Source: an uncultured Lachnospiraceae bacterium
Lineage (GTDB): Bacteria > Bacillota_A > Clostridia > Lachnospirales > Lachnospiraceae
DNA: 64,000 nucleotides
Direction of reading: 5' to 3'
Assembly: GCA_951801245.1 (NCBI GenBank)
Contig: CATOMC010000002.1
Coordinates: 62,001-126,000 of the forward strand
Shown: positions 44,899-54,263 of the stretch, piece after piece
How positions within the stretch are numbered: position 1 is the first letter of the stretch
Layout of the letters: every line of letters begins with the position of its first letter
Translations under genes and position numbers: made by a program
Notes under the pieces: generated by a model
What the model was told of the DNA's origin: nothing
What the model saw: the letters and a program-made list of their open reading frames with translations, nothing else
Database searches by the model: none

Positions 44899-45756
44899 AT
44901 GTTGGAAGGCATTTTGATCTGTATCATAGTGGTGGGAGTTATATGTCTGTCAGTGACTGCCTTTGACTGTAACCGGTTTGTGACGGTTACCTATGTATTG
45001 AAGTCCGATAAGGTCACGAAGCCGTGCAGGATGGTGCTCTTGTCGGACTTACACAATAAATCTTTTGGTAAAGGAAACAGCAGGCTCATAAAGAGGATCG
45101 ATGCCCTTGCCCCGGATGAGATACTGGTGGCGGGAGATATGCTGACAGCCACGGCGGGGCATGACTACAGCCCGGCCCTGCAACTGATGGAGCATCTTGC
45201 CGGAAAATATAGGATTCATTATGGCATGGGGAATCATGAGTACCGTCTGGGTCTTTATCCGGATGAATATCCCGGTATGTATGGGGGTTATCTGAATGGG
45301 CTTAGGAGTGCGGGGATAGAACCACTTATCAATGAAAGAACATACCTGCCTGCATGGAATGTGGATGTCTGCGGCGTACAGATTGACAGGCGTTTTTATA
45401 AACATTTCAGGAAGCCCTGCATGGAGACGTCATATCTTACGAAGCTTTTGGGTGATCCGAGAGAGGATGCTTTCCAGATTTTGATTGCCCATAATCCGGC
45501 GTATTTTGAGACGTATGCGGACTGGGGAGCGGATCTGGTGGTATCGGGGCATGTGCACGGCGGCATTATGAGGCTTCCGGTATTTGGCGGGGTGCTCTCT
45601 CCGAGCCTGACGCTGTTCCCGAAGTATGACGGCGGCAGGTTTGAGCAGGGAAAGAGTACGATGATTTTAAGCAGAGGTCTTGGGAGCCACACACTTCCGC
45701 TGCGGATTTTTAATCCGGGGGAACTAGTGGTGATCGATCTTGTGCCGGACAAGTAG
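44899..45756 (+). CDS. Membrane-anchored metallophosphoesterase
   Basis: This 285-residue calcineurin-like phosphoesterase has one N-terminal membrane helix (residues 3-22). The metal-binding motifs are in order: SDLHN, AGDML, GNHEY, AHNP and SGHVHGG. This layout resembles YkuE/LpxH-type proteins near the cytoplasmic membrane. The substrate is unknown. It starts at ATG 44899 after GGAG. Confidence 0.9.
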   Translation: MLEGILICIIVVGVICLSVTAFDCNRFVTVTYVLKSDKVTKPCRMVLLSDLHNKSFGKGNSRLIKRIDALAPDEILVAGDMLTATAGHDYSPALQLMEHLAGKYRIHYGMGNHEYRLGLYPDEYPGMYGGYLNGLRSAGIEPLINERTYLPAWNVDVCGVQIDRRFYKHFRKPCMETSYLTKLLGDPREDAFQILIAHNPAYFETYADWGADLVVSGHVHGGIMRLPVFGGVLSPSLTLFPKYDGGRFEQGKSTMILSRGLGSHTLPLRIFNPGELVVIDLVPDK

Positions 45757-45785
45757 TGTGTTAGTATGTTAGGAGTAGAAAGGAT

Positions 45786-46568
45786 ATGGCAATTCCTGTA
45801 AAGCTGGAGGTGTTCGAGGGACCCTTAGATCTTCTGTTACACCTGATCGATAAGAATAAAGTAGATATATACGATATTCCGATCGTGGAGATCACGGCGC
45901 AGTATTTGGAGTATATCAGGCAGATGGAGACAGAGGATATGAACGTCATGAGTGAATTTCTGGTCATGGCGGCCACGCTGATCGATATCAAGTGCAAGAT
46001 GCTTCTTCCTAAGGAAGTCAACGAGGAGGGGGAAGAACAGGATCCCCGGGCGGAACTGGTGGAGAAGCTGTTGGAATATAAGATGTGCAAATATATGTCT
46101 TACGAACTGCGGGACCGTATGGTGGATGCGGAACGTAATCTGTACAAGCGGCCTACGATCCCGGCGGAAGTGGAGCAATACAGACAGCCGGTAGACTATG
46201 AAGAACTGATCGGTGATATGACACTGCAGAAGCTGCATGAGATTTTTAAGCAGATGATGAAGCGTCAGGTGGACAAGATCGACCCGGTCAGGAGCACCTT
46301 TGGCAAAATTGAGAAGGACGAGATCGATCTGGATCTGAAGATGACATATGTGGAAGCCTATGTGCGCAGCCATAAGACGTTCAGCTTCCGCAGACTGCTG
46401 GAAAAACAGCACAGCAAGATGGAGGTCATCGTCACCTTCCTGGTGATTCTGGAAATGATCAAGACGGGCAGGATCGGTATCGAGCAGGAAGACACCTTCT
46501 CCGATATCATCATTACGGCCAGGGAAACGGCAGATTATGAGCCGATGCAGCTCACCTCACTGGGCTGA
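45786..46568 (+). CDS. scpA: Segregation and condensation protein A
   Basis: This is the kleisin subunit of the SMC-ScpAB complex that organises and separates chromosomes. The N-terminus FEGPLDLLLHLIDKNKVDIYDIPI is diagnostic, and the winged-helix C-terminus binds the SMC head. At 260 residues it is normal. scpB follows 27 bases later. Confidence 0.97.
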   Translation: MAIPVKLEVFEGPLDLLLHLIDKNKVDIYDIPIVEITAQYLEYIRQMETEDMNVMSEFLVMAATLIDIKCKMLLPKEVNEEGEEQDPRAELVEKLLEYKMCKYMSYELRDRMVDAERNLYKRPTIPAEVEQYRQPVDYEELIGDMTLQKLHEIFKQMMKRQVDKIDPVRSTFGKIEKDEIDLDLKMTYVEAYVRSHKTFSFRRLLEKQHSKMEVIVTFLVILEMIKTGRIGIEQEDTFSDIIITARETADYEPMQLTSLG

Positions 46569-46595
46569 TGGACAGGGGAATAAGAGGGAAAAGAG

Positions 46596-47165
46596 ATGGA
46601 GAAAGATAAGGCGAAGGCGGTACTTGAGGCGATTTTGTTCACCATGGGAGACTCGGTAGAACTGGACAGACTCGCGGCCGTGATAGAGGAAGACAAGGAC
46701 ACCACGAGAAAGCTGCTGGACGAGATGGCGGCAGACTATGAGAAGAAAGATCGGGGAATCAGCCTCACCACACTGGAGGATGCCGTACAGATGTGTACCA
46801 AGAGTGAACTGTATGAGTATCTGATCAAGATAGCGAAGACCCCCAGGAAGTTTGTGCTGACGGACACCCTTCTGGAGACATTGTCCATCATAGCTTATAA
46901 ACAGCCTATTACCAGACTGGAGATCGAGAAAGTAAGAGGCGTAAGCTGTGATCATGCGGTCAACCGACTGCTGGAGTTTGACCTGATCACGGAAGTGGGC
47001 AGGATGGACGCCCCGGGACGGCCGCTTCTTTTTGGCACCACGGAACAGTTCTTAAGAAGCTTCGGGGTGAAGTCCATTGAAGATCTGCCGGAACTGAGTG
47101 CGGTGCAGATTGAAGAATTTAAACAGCAGGCCGAGTCGGAGGTACAGATGCAGCTTGATATCTGA
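46596..47165 (+). CDS. scpB: Segregation and condensation protein B
   Basis: This protein forms a dimer that bridges ScpA in the condensin complex. It has two winged-helix domains; ETLSIIAYKQPITRLEIEKVRG and LEFDLITEVGRMDAPGRPLLFGTT are the family signatures. The length is 189 residues. It directly follows scpA in one operon. Confidence 0.97.
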   Translation: MEKDKAKAVLEAILFTMGDSVELDRLAAVIEEDKDTTRKLLDEMAADYEKKDRGISLTTLEDAVQMCTKSELYEYLIKIAKTPRKFVLTDTLLETLSIIAYKQPITRLEIEKVRGVSCDHAVNRLLEFDLITEVGRMDAPGRPLLFGTTEQFLRSFGVKSIEDLPELSAVQIEEFKQQAESEVQMQLDI

Positions 47166-47294
47166 CGGCATCATCATACATAGGCATAACGGAAAAGAAT
47201 CACAATATCACGGTATGATTTTGAGACCGGTGGTTCAAGGATAAGAAAAGTGCGCATATACATGTAAGGAGTCTTTAGACAGAGGCATTACGAT

Positions 47295-48524
47295 ATGCGT
47301 ACTATTTATGTGATCAAGAATAAAATTCTCATATTTCTTGTGGCAATTCTTCTTCTGAGTGAGTGTCTTTCACCGAAACTCTGTGCGGCCAAAGAAAAGG
47401 ATGATCTGAAACTCTATGCGAAAGCGGCTGTCCTGATGGATGCGGACAGCGGCAGGGTCCTATATGGCAAGAATGCCAAAGAGGTGCTTCCCATGGCCAG
47501 CACCACCAAGATCATGACATGCATTCTGGCGCTGGAGTACGGTAATCCGGACGATGTGGCAGAGGTGTCTGCCTATGCAGCCAGTATGCCGAAAGTAAGG
47601 CTCAATGCGAGGCAGGGAGAGAAGTATCGTCTGGAAGATCTATTATATTCTTTGATGTTAGAATCCCATAATGATTCTGCAGTGATCATCGCGGAGGCAG
47701 TGGGCGGCAGTGTGGAAGAGTTTGCCGCCATGATGAATCAGAAGGCCAGGGATATCGGGTGTTTTGATACCTATTTCATTACCCCAAACGGTTTGGACGC
47801 TGTGGTGAACGACAGCGGGAAGATTCATTCCACTACGGCGGCGGATCTGGCTAAGATCATGGCTTATTGTGTGACGGACTCCCCGGCAAAGGATGCCTTT
47901 CTTAAGATTACCAGAACGATCAGCTATGACTTTACAGATGTGGACGGCAAAAGGAACTTTCACTGCAATAACCATAATGCCTTTCTGGGGATGATGCAGG
48001 AGGCTCTTTCCGGTAAGACAGGGTTTACAAATAACGCCGGTTATTGTTATGTGGGGGCAGTCACCAGCGAAGGACGTACTTTCACGGTGGCGCTGCTTGC
48101 CTGCGGCTGGCCAAATAACAGGAGTTATAAATGGAGCGATATGAAGGAACTTGCGGCCTACGGCATGGAGCATTATCAGTACCGGGATCTGTATGAGAAG
48201 AAAGAGTTTGCAGACATACCTGTACTAAACGGCATTGCCGGAAAGCCGGGAACTCCTTATGGGGAAGCCCGTGTGTCTGTGGTGATGGAAGAGCATGAAA
48301 AGACACTGCCGTATCTGCTTGGAGAAGAAGACCTGGTAGAGGTTAAGACACAGGTGGCGCAGACGCTTACCGCACCGGTTGAGAATCATACGGAAGTGGG
48401 AGCAGTGTCCTATTACCTGAACGGACAGTTGATCAGGCGTTATGCCGTCTATACGGACGGAGAGATCGGGGAGCGGACGTTTGGATGGATATGCGGTTAT
48501 GTGCTGCGGACTTTTCTGCCGTGA
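47295..48524 (+). CDS. D-alanyl-D-alanine carboxypeptidase (S11), copy 2
   Basis: This is a second D,D-carboxypeptidase of 409 residues. A signal peptide ends near residue 32 (LSPKLCAAKEK). The active-site motifs are STTK (Ser69, Lys72), SHN (124-126) and KTG (241-243). The later part has a beta domain and a hydrophobic segment near the C-terminus that may anchor it. Copies of this type in spore formers are called DacB or DacF; no sporulation promoter is visible here. AGAGG lies before the ATG. Confidence 0.92.
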   Translation: MRTIYVIKNKILIFLVAILLLSECLSPKLCAAKEKDDLKLYAKAAVLMDADSGRVLYGKNAKEVLPMASTTKIMTCILALEYGNPDDVAEVSAYAASMPKVRLNARQGEKYRLEDLLYSLMLESHNDSAVIIAEAVGGSVEEFAAMMNQKARDIGCFDTYFITPNGLDAVVNDSGKIHSTTAADLAKIMAYCVTDSPAKDAFLKITRTISYDFTDVDGKRNFHCNNHNAFLGMMQEALSGKTGFTNNAGYCYVGAVTSEGRTFTVALLACGWPNNRSYKWSDMKELAAYGMEHYQYRDLYEKKEFADIPVLNGIAGKPGTPYGEARVSVVMEEHEKTLPYLLGEEDLVEVKTQVAQTLTAPVENHTEVGAVSYYLNGQLIRRYAVYTDGEIGERTFGWICGYVLRTFLP

Positions 48525-48714
48525 TTTGGGCCGATCTTTGTTATCGAAAGAATTATTCTGCCTGCCCGGGCTGGAAAGTGTGAATTTCTTACATTTTTTT
48601 GAAAAATCCGCTAGTCGATTTCCGGATTCTATGTTATACTACTGCTGTGTGTTATGCCACACAATAATATAGTTTTATTATTATATATAATTATGATAAA
48701 TGGAGGGCTGAAAA

Positions 48715-50142
48715 ATGAGTACTACTTCTCAAGCGAGTCAAAGAATCAATGCTTTACTCGATGAAAACAGTTTCGTTGAGATCGGTGGTCTTGTGACAGC
48801 AAGAGCTACAGATTTCAATCTGAAACAGACCGAAACTCCGTCAGACGGCGTTGTGACCGGTTATGGTGTGATTGACGGCAGTCTTGTGTATGTGTACAGC
48901 CAGGATGCATCTGTGCTGAACGGATCCGTTGGCGAGATGCATGCGAAGAAGATCGTAAATCTTTATGATCTGGCTATGAAGATGGGTGCGCCTGTGATCG
49001 GTCTGATCGATTCTGCAGGATTAAGACTGCAGGAGGCAACGGATGCATTAAATGGTTTCGGTGAGATTTACAAAAGCCAGGTGATGGCTTCCGGCGTGAT
49101 TCCGCAGATTACAGCGGTATTTGGAAACTGCGGCGGCGGACTTGCCCTGATTCCTGCCATGACGGATTTTGCCTTTATGGAGGAGAAGAAGGCGAAGCTG
49201 TTCGTGAATTCTCCCAATGCACTGGAAGGAAATGAGATTTCCCGTTGTGATACATCCGCGGCGGCGTTCCAGAGTGAAGAGACCGGCCTGGTTGATATGG
49301 CAGCGGACGAGGCGTCCATTCTGGCACATATCAGACAGCTTGTATCTATCCTGCCTGCCAACAATGCGGATTATGCACTGACAGACTGTACGGACGACTT
49401 AAACCGTGCCTGTGCGCAGATTGCAGGCTGCGTTGGCGATACGGCGATCGCTTTGTCCCAGATTGCAGATGACGGCCTGTTTGTGGAAGTGAAACAGGAC
49501 TATGCAAAAGATATGGTGGCAGGCTTTATCCGTTTGAACGGTGCTACGGTAGGTGCAGTTGCAAACCGCAGCGAAGTATACAACGAAGACGGTGAAGTGA
49601 CCGATAAATTTGATACGGTATTATCGGCAAGAGGCGCTGAGAAAGCGGCAGAATTTGTTACGTTCTGCGATGCCTTTGACATTCCGGTTCTTTCTCTTAC
49701 GAATGTGACAGGTTTTGCGGCAACGAAGTGTGCTGAAAAGCGCATGGCAAAAGCAGTCGGCAGGCTTACATACGCATTTGCCAACGCTACGGTTCCGAAG
49801 GTAAATGTTGTTATCGGTAAGGCATACGGCAGTGCTTATGTGGCTATGAACTCCAAGGCAATCGGCGCAGACATTACGATGGCGTGGCCGGATGCAGAGA
49901 TCGGTATGATGGATGCGAAGCTGGCGGCGAAGATCATCTGTGATGGACAAGGTTCTGAGACGATTGATGCCTGTGCGAAAGAATATGCGGCGCTGCAGAA
50001 CAACGTGACCAGTGCGGCAAAGAGAGGCTATGTTGACCAGATCGTGGAGCCGGCCGACACCAGAAAATATGTGATCGGTGCCTTTGAGATGTTGGCGTCT
50101 AAGAACGAGGGCCGTCCCGGGAAAAAACATGGTACAGTTTAG
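48715..50142 (+). CDS. Carboxyltransferase of the 12S/MmdA type
   Basis: This 475-residue protein has two crotonase-like halves, as in the alpha subunit of methylmalonyl-CoA decarboxylase and the transcarboxylase 12S subunit. Markers are SDGVVTGYGVIDG, FGNCGGGLALIPAMTDF, and VIGKAYGSAYVAMNSKAIGAD. The usual GGARIQEG loop reads GLRLQEATDALNGF here, so the branch is divergent. It would move a carboxyl group between an acyl-CoA ester and biotin. It heads a five-gene operon with a biotin carrier and sodium-pump subunits. The exact CoA ester (methylmalonyl, malonyl or glutaconyl) is not visible. Confidence 0.85.
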   Translation: MSTTSQASQRINALLDENSFVEIGGLVTARATDFNLKQTETPSDGVVTGYGVIDGSLVYVYSQDASVLNGSVGEMHAKKIVNLYDLAMKMGAPVIGLIDSAGLRLQEATDALNGFGEIYKSQVMASGVIPQITAVFGNCGGGLALIPAMTDFAFMEEKKAKLFVNSPNALEGNEISRCDTSAAAFQSEETGLVDMAADEASILAHIRQLVSILPANNADYALTDCTDDLNRACAQIAGCVGDTAIALSQIADDGLFVEVKQDYAKDMVAGFIRLNGATVGAVANRSEVYNEDGEVTDKFDTVLSARGAEKAAEFVTFCDAFDIPVLSLTNVTGFAATKCAEKRMAKAVGRLTYAFANATVPKVNVVIGKAYGSAYVAMNSKAIGADITMAWPDAEIGMMDAKLAAKIICDGQGSETIDACAKEYAALQNNVTSAAKRGYVDQIVEPADTRKYVIGAFEMLASKNEGRPGKKHGTV

Positions 50143-50159
50143 AAAGGATGATGCTTAAT

Positions 50160-50897
50160 ATGAAAAAACTATTGGTAATATTAGGTATGATTGCCTGTAT
50201 GGCCGGCCTCGTTGCATGCGGAGAAGAGGAGAAGGCAGTGGAAGGGCCGATAACGGAGGAACAGGCAGTAGAGATTGGCTCGACCATTGTTGAGCAGATG
50301 AATATGATCGTCGGCGGTGATGCTGTAGAGCAGTATGTGGATCAGCCCGTTCTCTATAACGGATTTCTTGGTTGGCAGAGTGCACTTGAGGATATTGGTA
50401 CTTTCGAGGGAACCAATGGGGGCACGGCAAAGTTTGATGAAGAGGAAGTGGTCATCAGCATTAACGTACTCGGCTCCAGTCATGACGCGGTGGTAGAGAT
50501 CATTTTGAGTGACGATTTGATGTCTTATATTGGCATTACCACAAATGTAGAGTATTCTACAGGCGAGATTATGGCGAAAGCGGCTATGAATACCGTGATC
50601 GGTATGGGTACCGTGTTTGTAGTCCTGATCCTGATCAGCCTGATTATTTCCTGCTTTACTCTGGTTTCCAAGATCGAGGAGAAACAGAAGAAGAAAGCAG
50701 AGAGTTCTGCACCCGCACCTGTAGTGGCAGCACCGGTTGTGCCTCAGGCTGCAGTGAAGGAAGAACTTGCTGACGATACAGAGCTTGTGGCAGTTATCGC
50801 TGCGGCGGTTGCAGCATATGAGGGTGCGGCATCCACGGATGGGTTCGTGGTGAGATCCATTAGAAAATCTAATAAGACAAAATGGCAGAATGCCTGA
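50160..50897 (+). CDS. OadG-like decarboxylase gamma subunit with lipoprotein-type N-terminal domain
   Basis: The protein has about 245 residues. It begins with a signal peptide and lipobox (MAGLVACGEE) and an extracytoplasmic part of about 110 residues. A single membrane helix (MGTVFVVLILISLIISCF) follows, then an Ala/Pro linker and a conserved end (DELVAVIAAAVAAYEG-like, VVRSIRKSNKTKW). The helix, linker and tail match OadG/MmdD subunits, which link pump and enzyme. Usual OadG proteins are 80-120 residues without the outer domain. Possible starts are 50148, 50151 and 50160; the last gives the best signal peptide. Confidence 0.8.
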   Translation: MKKLLVILGMIACMAGLVACGEEEKAVEGPITEEQAVEIGSTIVEQMNMIVGGDAVEQYVDQPVLYNGFLGWQSALEDIGTFEGTNGGTAKFDEEEVVISINVLGSSHDAVVEIILSDDLMSYIGITTNVEYSTGEIMAKAAMNTVIGMGTVFVVLILISLIISCFTLVSKIEEKQKKKAESSAPAPVVAAPVVPQAAVKEELADDTELVAVIAAAVAAYEGAASTDGFVVRSIRKSNKTKWQNA

Positions 50898-50917
50898 GAT
50901 CATAGGAGGATATGAAG

Positions 50918-51295
50918 ATGAAAAATTATACAATTACCGTAAACGGCACCGTATATGATGTAGTGGTGGAAGAGGGCCAGACAAGCGGCGCACCGAAAGC
51001 GGCAGCACCGGCGGCTCCCAGAGCAGTTCCCAAGGCAGCACCGGCGGCTCCTGCAGCACCGGCAGCGGGCGGCGCAGCAGGCAGCGTGAAGATCGAGGCG
51101 GGCGCAGCAGGCAAGGTGTTCAAGATTGAGGCCAATGTAGGACAGGCAGTGAAGAAAGGTGACGCTGTCGTGATCGTCGAGGCTATGAAGATGGAGATCC
51201 CTGTAGTAGCTCCTCAGGATGGTACTGTAGCAAGTATCGATGTGGCAGTTGGTGATGCGGTAGAAGCAGGCGCACTTCTTGCAACATTGAACTAA
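50918..51295 (+). CDS. Biotin carboxyl carrier protein of the decarboxylase
   Basis: This protein carries the carboxyl group on biotin between the carboxyltransferases and the pump. It has 125 residues: a short strand-rich start, an Ala/Pro linker of about 40 residues, and a biotinyl domain with the modified lysine in EAMKMEI. The start ATG 50918 has AGGAGG eight bases upstream, better than ATG 50912. It matches the MmdC/1.3S/GcdC type. Confidence 0.95.
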   Translation: MKNYTITVNGTVYDVVVEEGQTSGAPKAAAPAAPRAVPKAAPAAPAAPAAGGAAGSVKIEAGAAGKVFKIEANVGQAVKKGDAVVIVEAMKMEIPVVAPQDGTVASIDVAVGDAVEAGALLATLN

Positions 51296-51356
51296 TCATC
51301 AGCAGGAGGGTCCGTGGGCACTTCTTCTGAAACTAAAACTACAGGAGGTTAAAAAA

Positions 51357-52502
51357 ATGTATATAGTAGAGACGCTTGATAATCTGATACATCAGACCGC
51401 CTTTTTCAATCTGGAATGGGGCAACTATATCATGATTGTCGTAGCACTTGTATTTCTATATCTTGCGATCGGCAAGGGATTTGAACCGTTGTTACTGGTT
51501 CCCATCGCCTTCGGTATGCTGCTTGTAAATATCTATCCGGATATTATGGCAGAGTATGGAGAGGGCGGCGCCGGCGGCGGTTTGCTGTACTATTTCTATA
51601 AGCTGGATGAATGGGCAATCCTGCCGTCCCTGATCTTTATGGGCGTCGGTGCCATGACAGACTTCGGTCCCCTGATTGCCAATCCCAAGAGTTTCCTTTT
51701 GGGTGCAGCGGCACAGTTCGGTATTTTTGCGGCATATTTTGGCGCAATCTTCTTAGGATTTAACGATAAAGCAGCGGCAGCCATCTCTATCATCGGCGGC
51801 GCTGACGGTCCTACATCCATCTTCTTAGCTGGTAAGCTGGGACAGACAACGCTGATGGGCCCTATCGCTGTGGCGGCGTATTCTTACATGGCTCTGGTAC
51901 CGATTATCCAGCCGCCTATTATGAAACTCTTTACCACAGAGAAGGAGAGAAAGATTAAGATGGGGCAGCTTCGTCCTGTCAGTAAATTAGAGAAGATTCT
52001 CTTCCCGATCGTTGTTACCGTTGTCGTATCTTTGATCCTTCCTACCACAGCGCCCCTGGTTGGTATGCTGATGTTAGGTAATCTGTTCAGAGAGTGCGGC
52101 GTTGTGAGACAGTTGACAGATACAGCGTCCAATGCCCTGATGTATATCGTTGTCATTATCCTTGGTACTTCTGTGGGTGCGACCACAAGTGCAGAGGCGT
52201 TCCTTAACATGGATACCATTAAGATCGTTATCTTAGGTCTGATTGCTTTCGCGTTTGGTACGGCAGCAGGTGTACTGTTTGGTAAACTGATGTGTATTAT
52301 CACCAAGGGTAAGGTGAATCCGCTGATCGGTTCCGCAGGTGTGTCCGCGGTGCCTATGGCGGCGAGAGTGTCACAGAAAGTTGGAGCGGAGTCAGATCCT
52401 ACGAATTTCCTGTTGATGCATGCTATGGGACCTAACGTAGCGGGTGTTATTGGAACGGCTGTAGCAGCAGGTACTTTTATGGCTGTATTCGGCGTATTTT
52501 AA
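51357..52502 (+). CDS. oadB: Sodium-translocating decarboxylase beta subunit
   Basis: This is the membrane carboxybiotin decarboxylase that exports Na+. It has about nine to ten hydrophobic helices and the conserved motif [15 protein letters not shown] with the sodium-site aspartate. The C-terminal half ends [11 protein letters not shown] and [12 protein letters not shown], as in OadB/MmdB/GcdB. At 381 residues it is normal. The same beta subunit could serve either carboxyltransferase in the operon. Confidence 0.96.
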   Translation: MYIVETLDNLIHQTAFFNLEWGNYIMIVVALVFLYLAIGKGFEPLLLVPIAFGMLLVNIYPDIMAEYGEGGAGGGLLYYFYKLDEWAILPSLIFMGVGAMTDFGPLIANPKSFLLGAAAQFGIFAAYFGAIFLGFNDKAAAAISIIGGADGPTSIFLAGKLGQTTLMGPIAVAAYSYMALVPIIQPPIMKLFTTEKERKIKMGQLRPVSKLEKILFPIVVTVVVSLILPTTAPLVGMLMLGNLFRECGVVRQLTDTASNALMYIVVIILGTSVGATTSAEAFLNMDTIKIVILGLIAFAFGTAAGVLFGKLMCIITKGKVNPLIGSAGVSAVPMAARVSQKVGAESDPTNFLLMHAMGPNVAGVIGTAVAAGTFMAVFGVF

Positions 52503-52589
52503 ATAAATCGAGTTTCGCTCGATTTCGAGGATTGCTTCGCAACCTCGGCAGACTGAGACTCAATAATTGTAGAAAGGAATGAAAATATA
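52503..52589 (+). other. Tandem hairpins between oadB and the 5S-like gene
   Basis: The stem AAATCGAG/CTCGATTT (52505-52525) starts three bases after the oadB stop. A second stem, CGAGG and TTGC pairing with GCAA and CCTCG, follows at once (52526-52547). No T-tract follows. This may be a processing or stability element that sets the ratio of pump to carboxyltransferase. It resembles the feoA-feoB element in its TTCG content. Confidence 0.55.
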
Positions 52590-54026
52590 ATGGCAGAACA
52601 GATTAAAAAACCGGTTGGAATCATGGAAACCGTTCTCCGTGACGCACATCAGTCTCTGATTGCGACCAGAATGCCCACCGAGAAGATGCTTCCAATCGTA
52701 GATAAGATGGATAAAGTCGGCTACACGGCAGTAGAGTGCTGGGGCGGCGCTACCTTCGATGCTTCCCTTCGTTTCCTGAAGGAAGATCCCTGGGAGAGAC
52801 TTAGAAAGCTGAGAGATGGTTTCAAAAACACAAAATTACAGATGTTATTCAGAGGCCAGAATATTTTGGGTTACAGACCCTACGCGGATGATGTGGTGTA
52901 CGCGTTTGTTGAGAAATCCATTGCAAACGGTATTGATGTCATCAGAATCTTTGACTGCCTGAATGATATCCGTAACCTGCAGGCAGCGGTGGACGCAACC
53001 AACAAGATCAAGAAGCAGGAGGGCAGAGGTCAGTCGCAGATCGCACTTTCCTATACCCTTGGTGATGCCTATACACTAGAGTACTGGGCAGATATGGCGA
53101 AGAAGATTGAAGAAATGGGTGCAGATTCCATTTGTATCAAGGATATGGCGGGACTGCTCGTTCCTTACCGTGCGGCAGAACTTGTAAAGACACTGAAGGA
53201 GAGCACCAAGCTTCCGATTCAGCTTCATACACACTATACGTCCGGCGTAGCTTCCATGACATATCTGAAAGCAGTAGAGGCGGGCGTGGATGTGATCGAC
53301 TGTGCGATTTCTCCTTTTGCACTTGGTACTTCCCAGCCTGCGACCGAAGTTATGGTGGAGACCTTCAAAGGGACTCCTTATGATACCGGATATGATCAGG
53401 AAGTTCTGGCACAGATTGCAGATTATTTCCGTCCTTATCGTGAAGAATGTATCGAATCCGGTCTGATGAGCACGAAAGTACTCGGCGTTAATATCAATAC
53501 CCTGCGTTATCAGGTTCCGGGCGGTATGCTTTCCAACATGGTTAGCCAGCTCAAGGAGCAGAAGGCAGAGGATAAATATCAGGATGTGCTGGAAGAGATC
53601 CCGAGAGTTCGTAAAGACTGCGGTGAGCCGCCGCTGGTTACACCTTCCTCCCAGATTGTCGGTACACAGGCAGTATTTAATGTGCTGATGGGCGAGAGAT
53701 ATAAGATGGCGACAGGAGAGTTCAAGGATCTGCTTCGCGGCAATTACGGACAGACGGTTAAGCCCATGAGTCAGGAAGTAATCGATAAGGTTATTCCTGG
53801 CGAACCGCGTTCCACCGCTCGTTCTGCGGAGGCAACCGGTCATGTTGAGCCGGAGCTTGCAGGTCTTGAGGCGGAGATGAAGGAGTGGAAGCAGCAGGAT
53901 GAGGACGTATTATCCTATGCACTGTTCCCGCAGGTAGCGATAGACTTCTTCAAGTATCGTCAGGCACAGCAGGAAAAAGTAGACATGAGCCAGGCAGATA
54001 CCAAGAACGGAGCATATCCGGTCTAA
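52590..54026 (+). CDS. Oxaloacetate decarboxylase alpha / transcarboxylase 5S-type subunit without biotin domain
   Basis: This 478-residue TIM-barrel carboxyltransferase is of the OadA/PycB/5S type. Its motifs are METVLRDAHQSLIATRMPT, MLFRGQNILGYR, VIRIFDCLND, the catalytic-lysine region CIKDMAGLL and the metal-binding HTH in QLHTHYTSG. It moves a carboxyl group between oxaloacetate and biotin, giving pyruvate. The C-terminal biotin domain of OadA is missing, so it must use the separate carrier encoded two genes upstream. A terminator follows. Confidence 0.92.
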   Translation: MAEQIKKPVGIMETVLRDAHQSLIATRMPTEKMLPIVDKMDKVGYTAVECWGGATFDASLRFLKEDPWERLRKLRDGFKNTKLQMLFRGQNILGYRPYADDVVYAFVEKSIANGIDVIRIFDCLNDIRNLQAAVDATNKIKKQEGRGQSQIALSYTLGDAYTLEYWADMAKKIEEMGADSICIKDMAGLLVPYRAAELVKTLKESTKLPIQLHTHYTSGVASMTYLKAVEAGVDVIDCAISPFALGTSQPATEVMVETFKGTPYDTGYDQEVLAQIADYFRPYREECIESGLMSTKVLGVNINTLRYQVPGGMLSNMVSQLKEQKAEDKYQDVLEEIPRVRKDCGEPPLVTPSSQIVGTQAVFNVLMGERYKMATGEFKDLLRGNYGQTVKPMSQEVIDKVIPGEPRSTARSAEATGHVEPELAGLEAEMKEWKQQDEDVLSYALFPQVAIDFFKYRQAQQEKVDMSQADTKNGAYPV

Positions 54027-54062
54027 CAACAGGAAATTCCTATGGATGATATGTAAGGTATG

Positions 54063-54097
54063 AAAGAGAGCGGAGTGATCTGCTCTCTTTTTGTTTT
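54063..54097 (+). terminator. Terminator of the decarboxylase operon
   Basis: A 12-base stem AAAGAGAGCGGA (54063-54074) pairs with TCTGCTCTCTTT (54079-54090) with one G-T pair, around the loop GTGA, followed by TTTGTTTT. Confidence 0.9.
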
Positions 54098-54181
54098 ATA
54101 GGAAAATGCAGCAGCATAGAGAACGAATCGTCGCTGCCGGGCGACGATTTCCTGAAGAAAGAGGAAAAATGTAGAAAAAGC

Positions 54182-54210
54182 TTGACGGAGAGTACATACT
54201 ATATTATAAT
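54182..54210 (+). promoter_or_regulatory. Promoter of the TetR-type gene
   Basis: TTGACG (54182-54187) and TATAAT (54205-54210) are 17 bases apart, close to consensus. Confidence 0.75.
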
Positions 54211-54221
54211 AACATATGTTA
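54210..54221 (+). promoter_or_regulatory. Palindromic operator candidate
   Basis: TAACATATGTTA is a perfect 12-base palindrome that starts at the last base of the -10 box and covers the likely transcription start. This is a good place for autoregulation by the TetR-type protein encoded downstream. Confidence 0.45.
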
Positions 54222-54263
54222 CTAAAAGATGTTGTATAGGGGTTACAGGAGAGGTATATTCTT

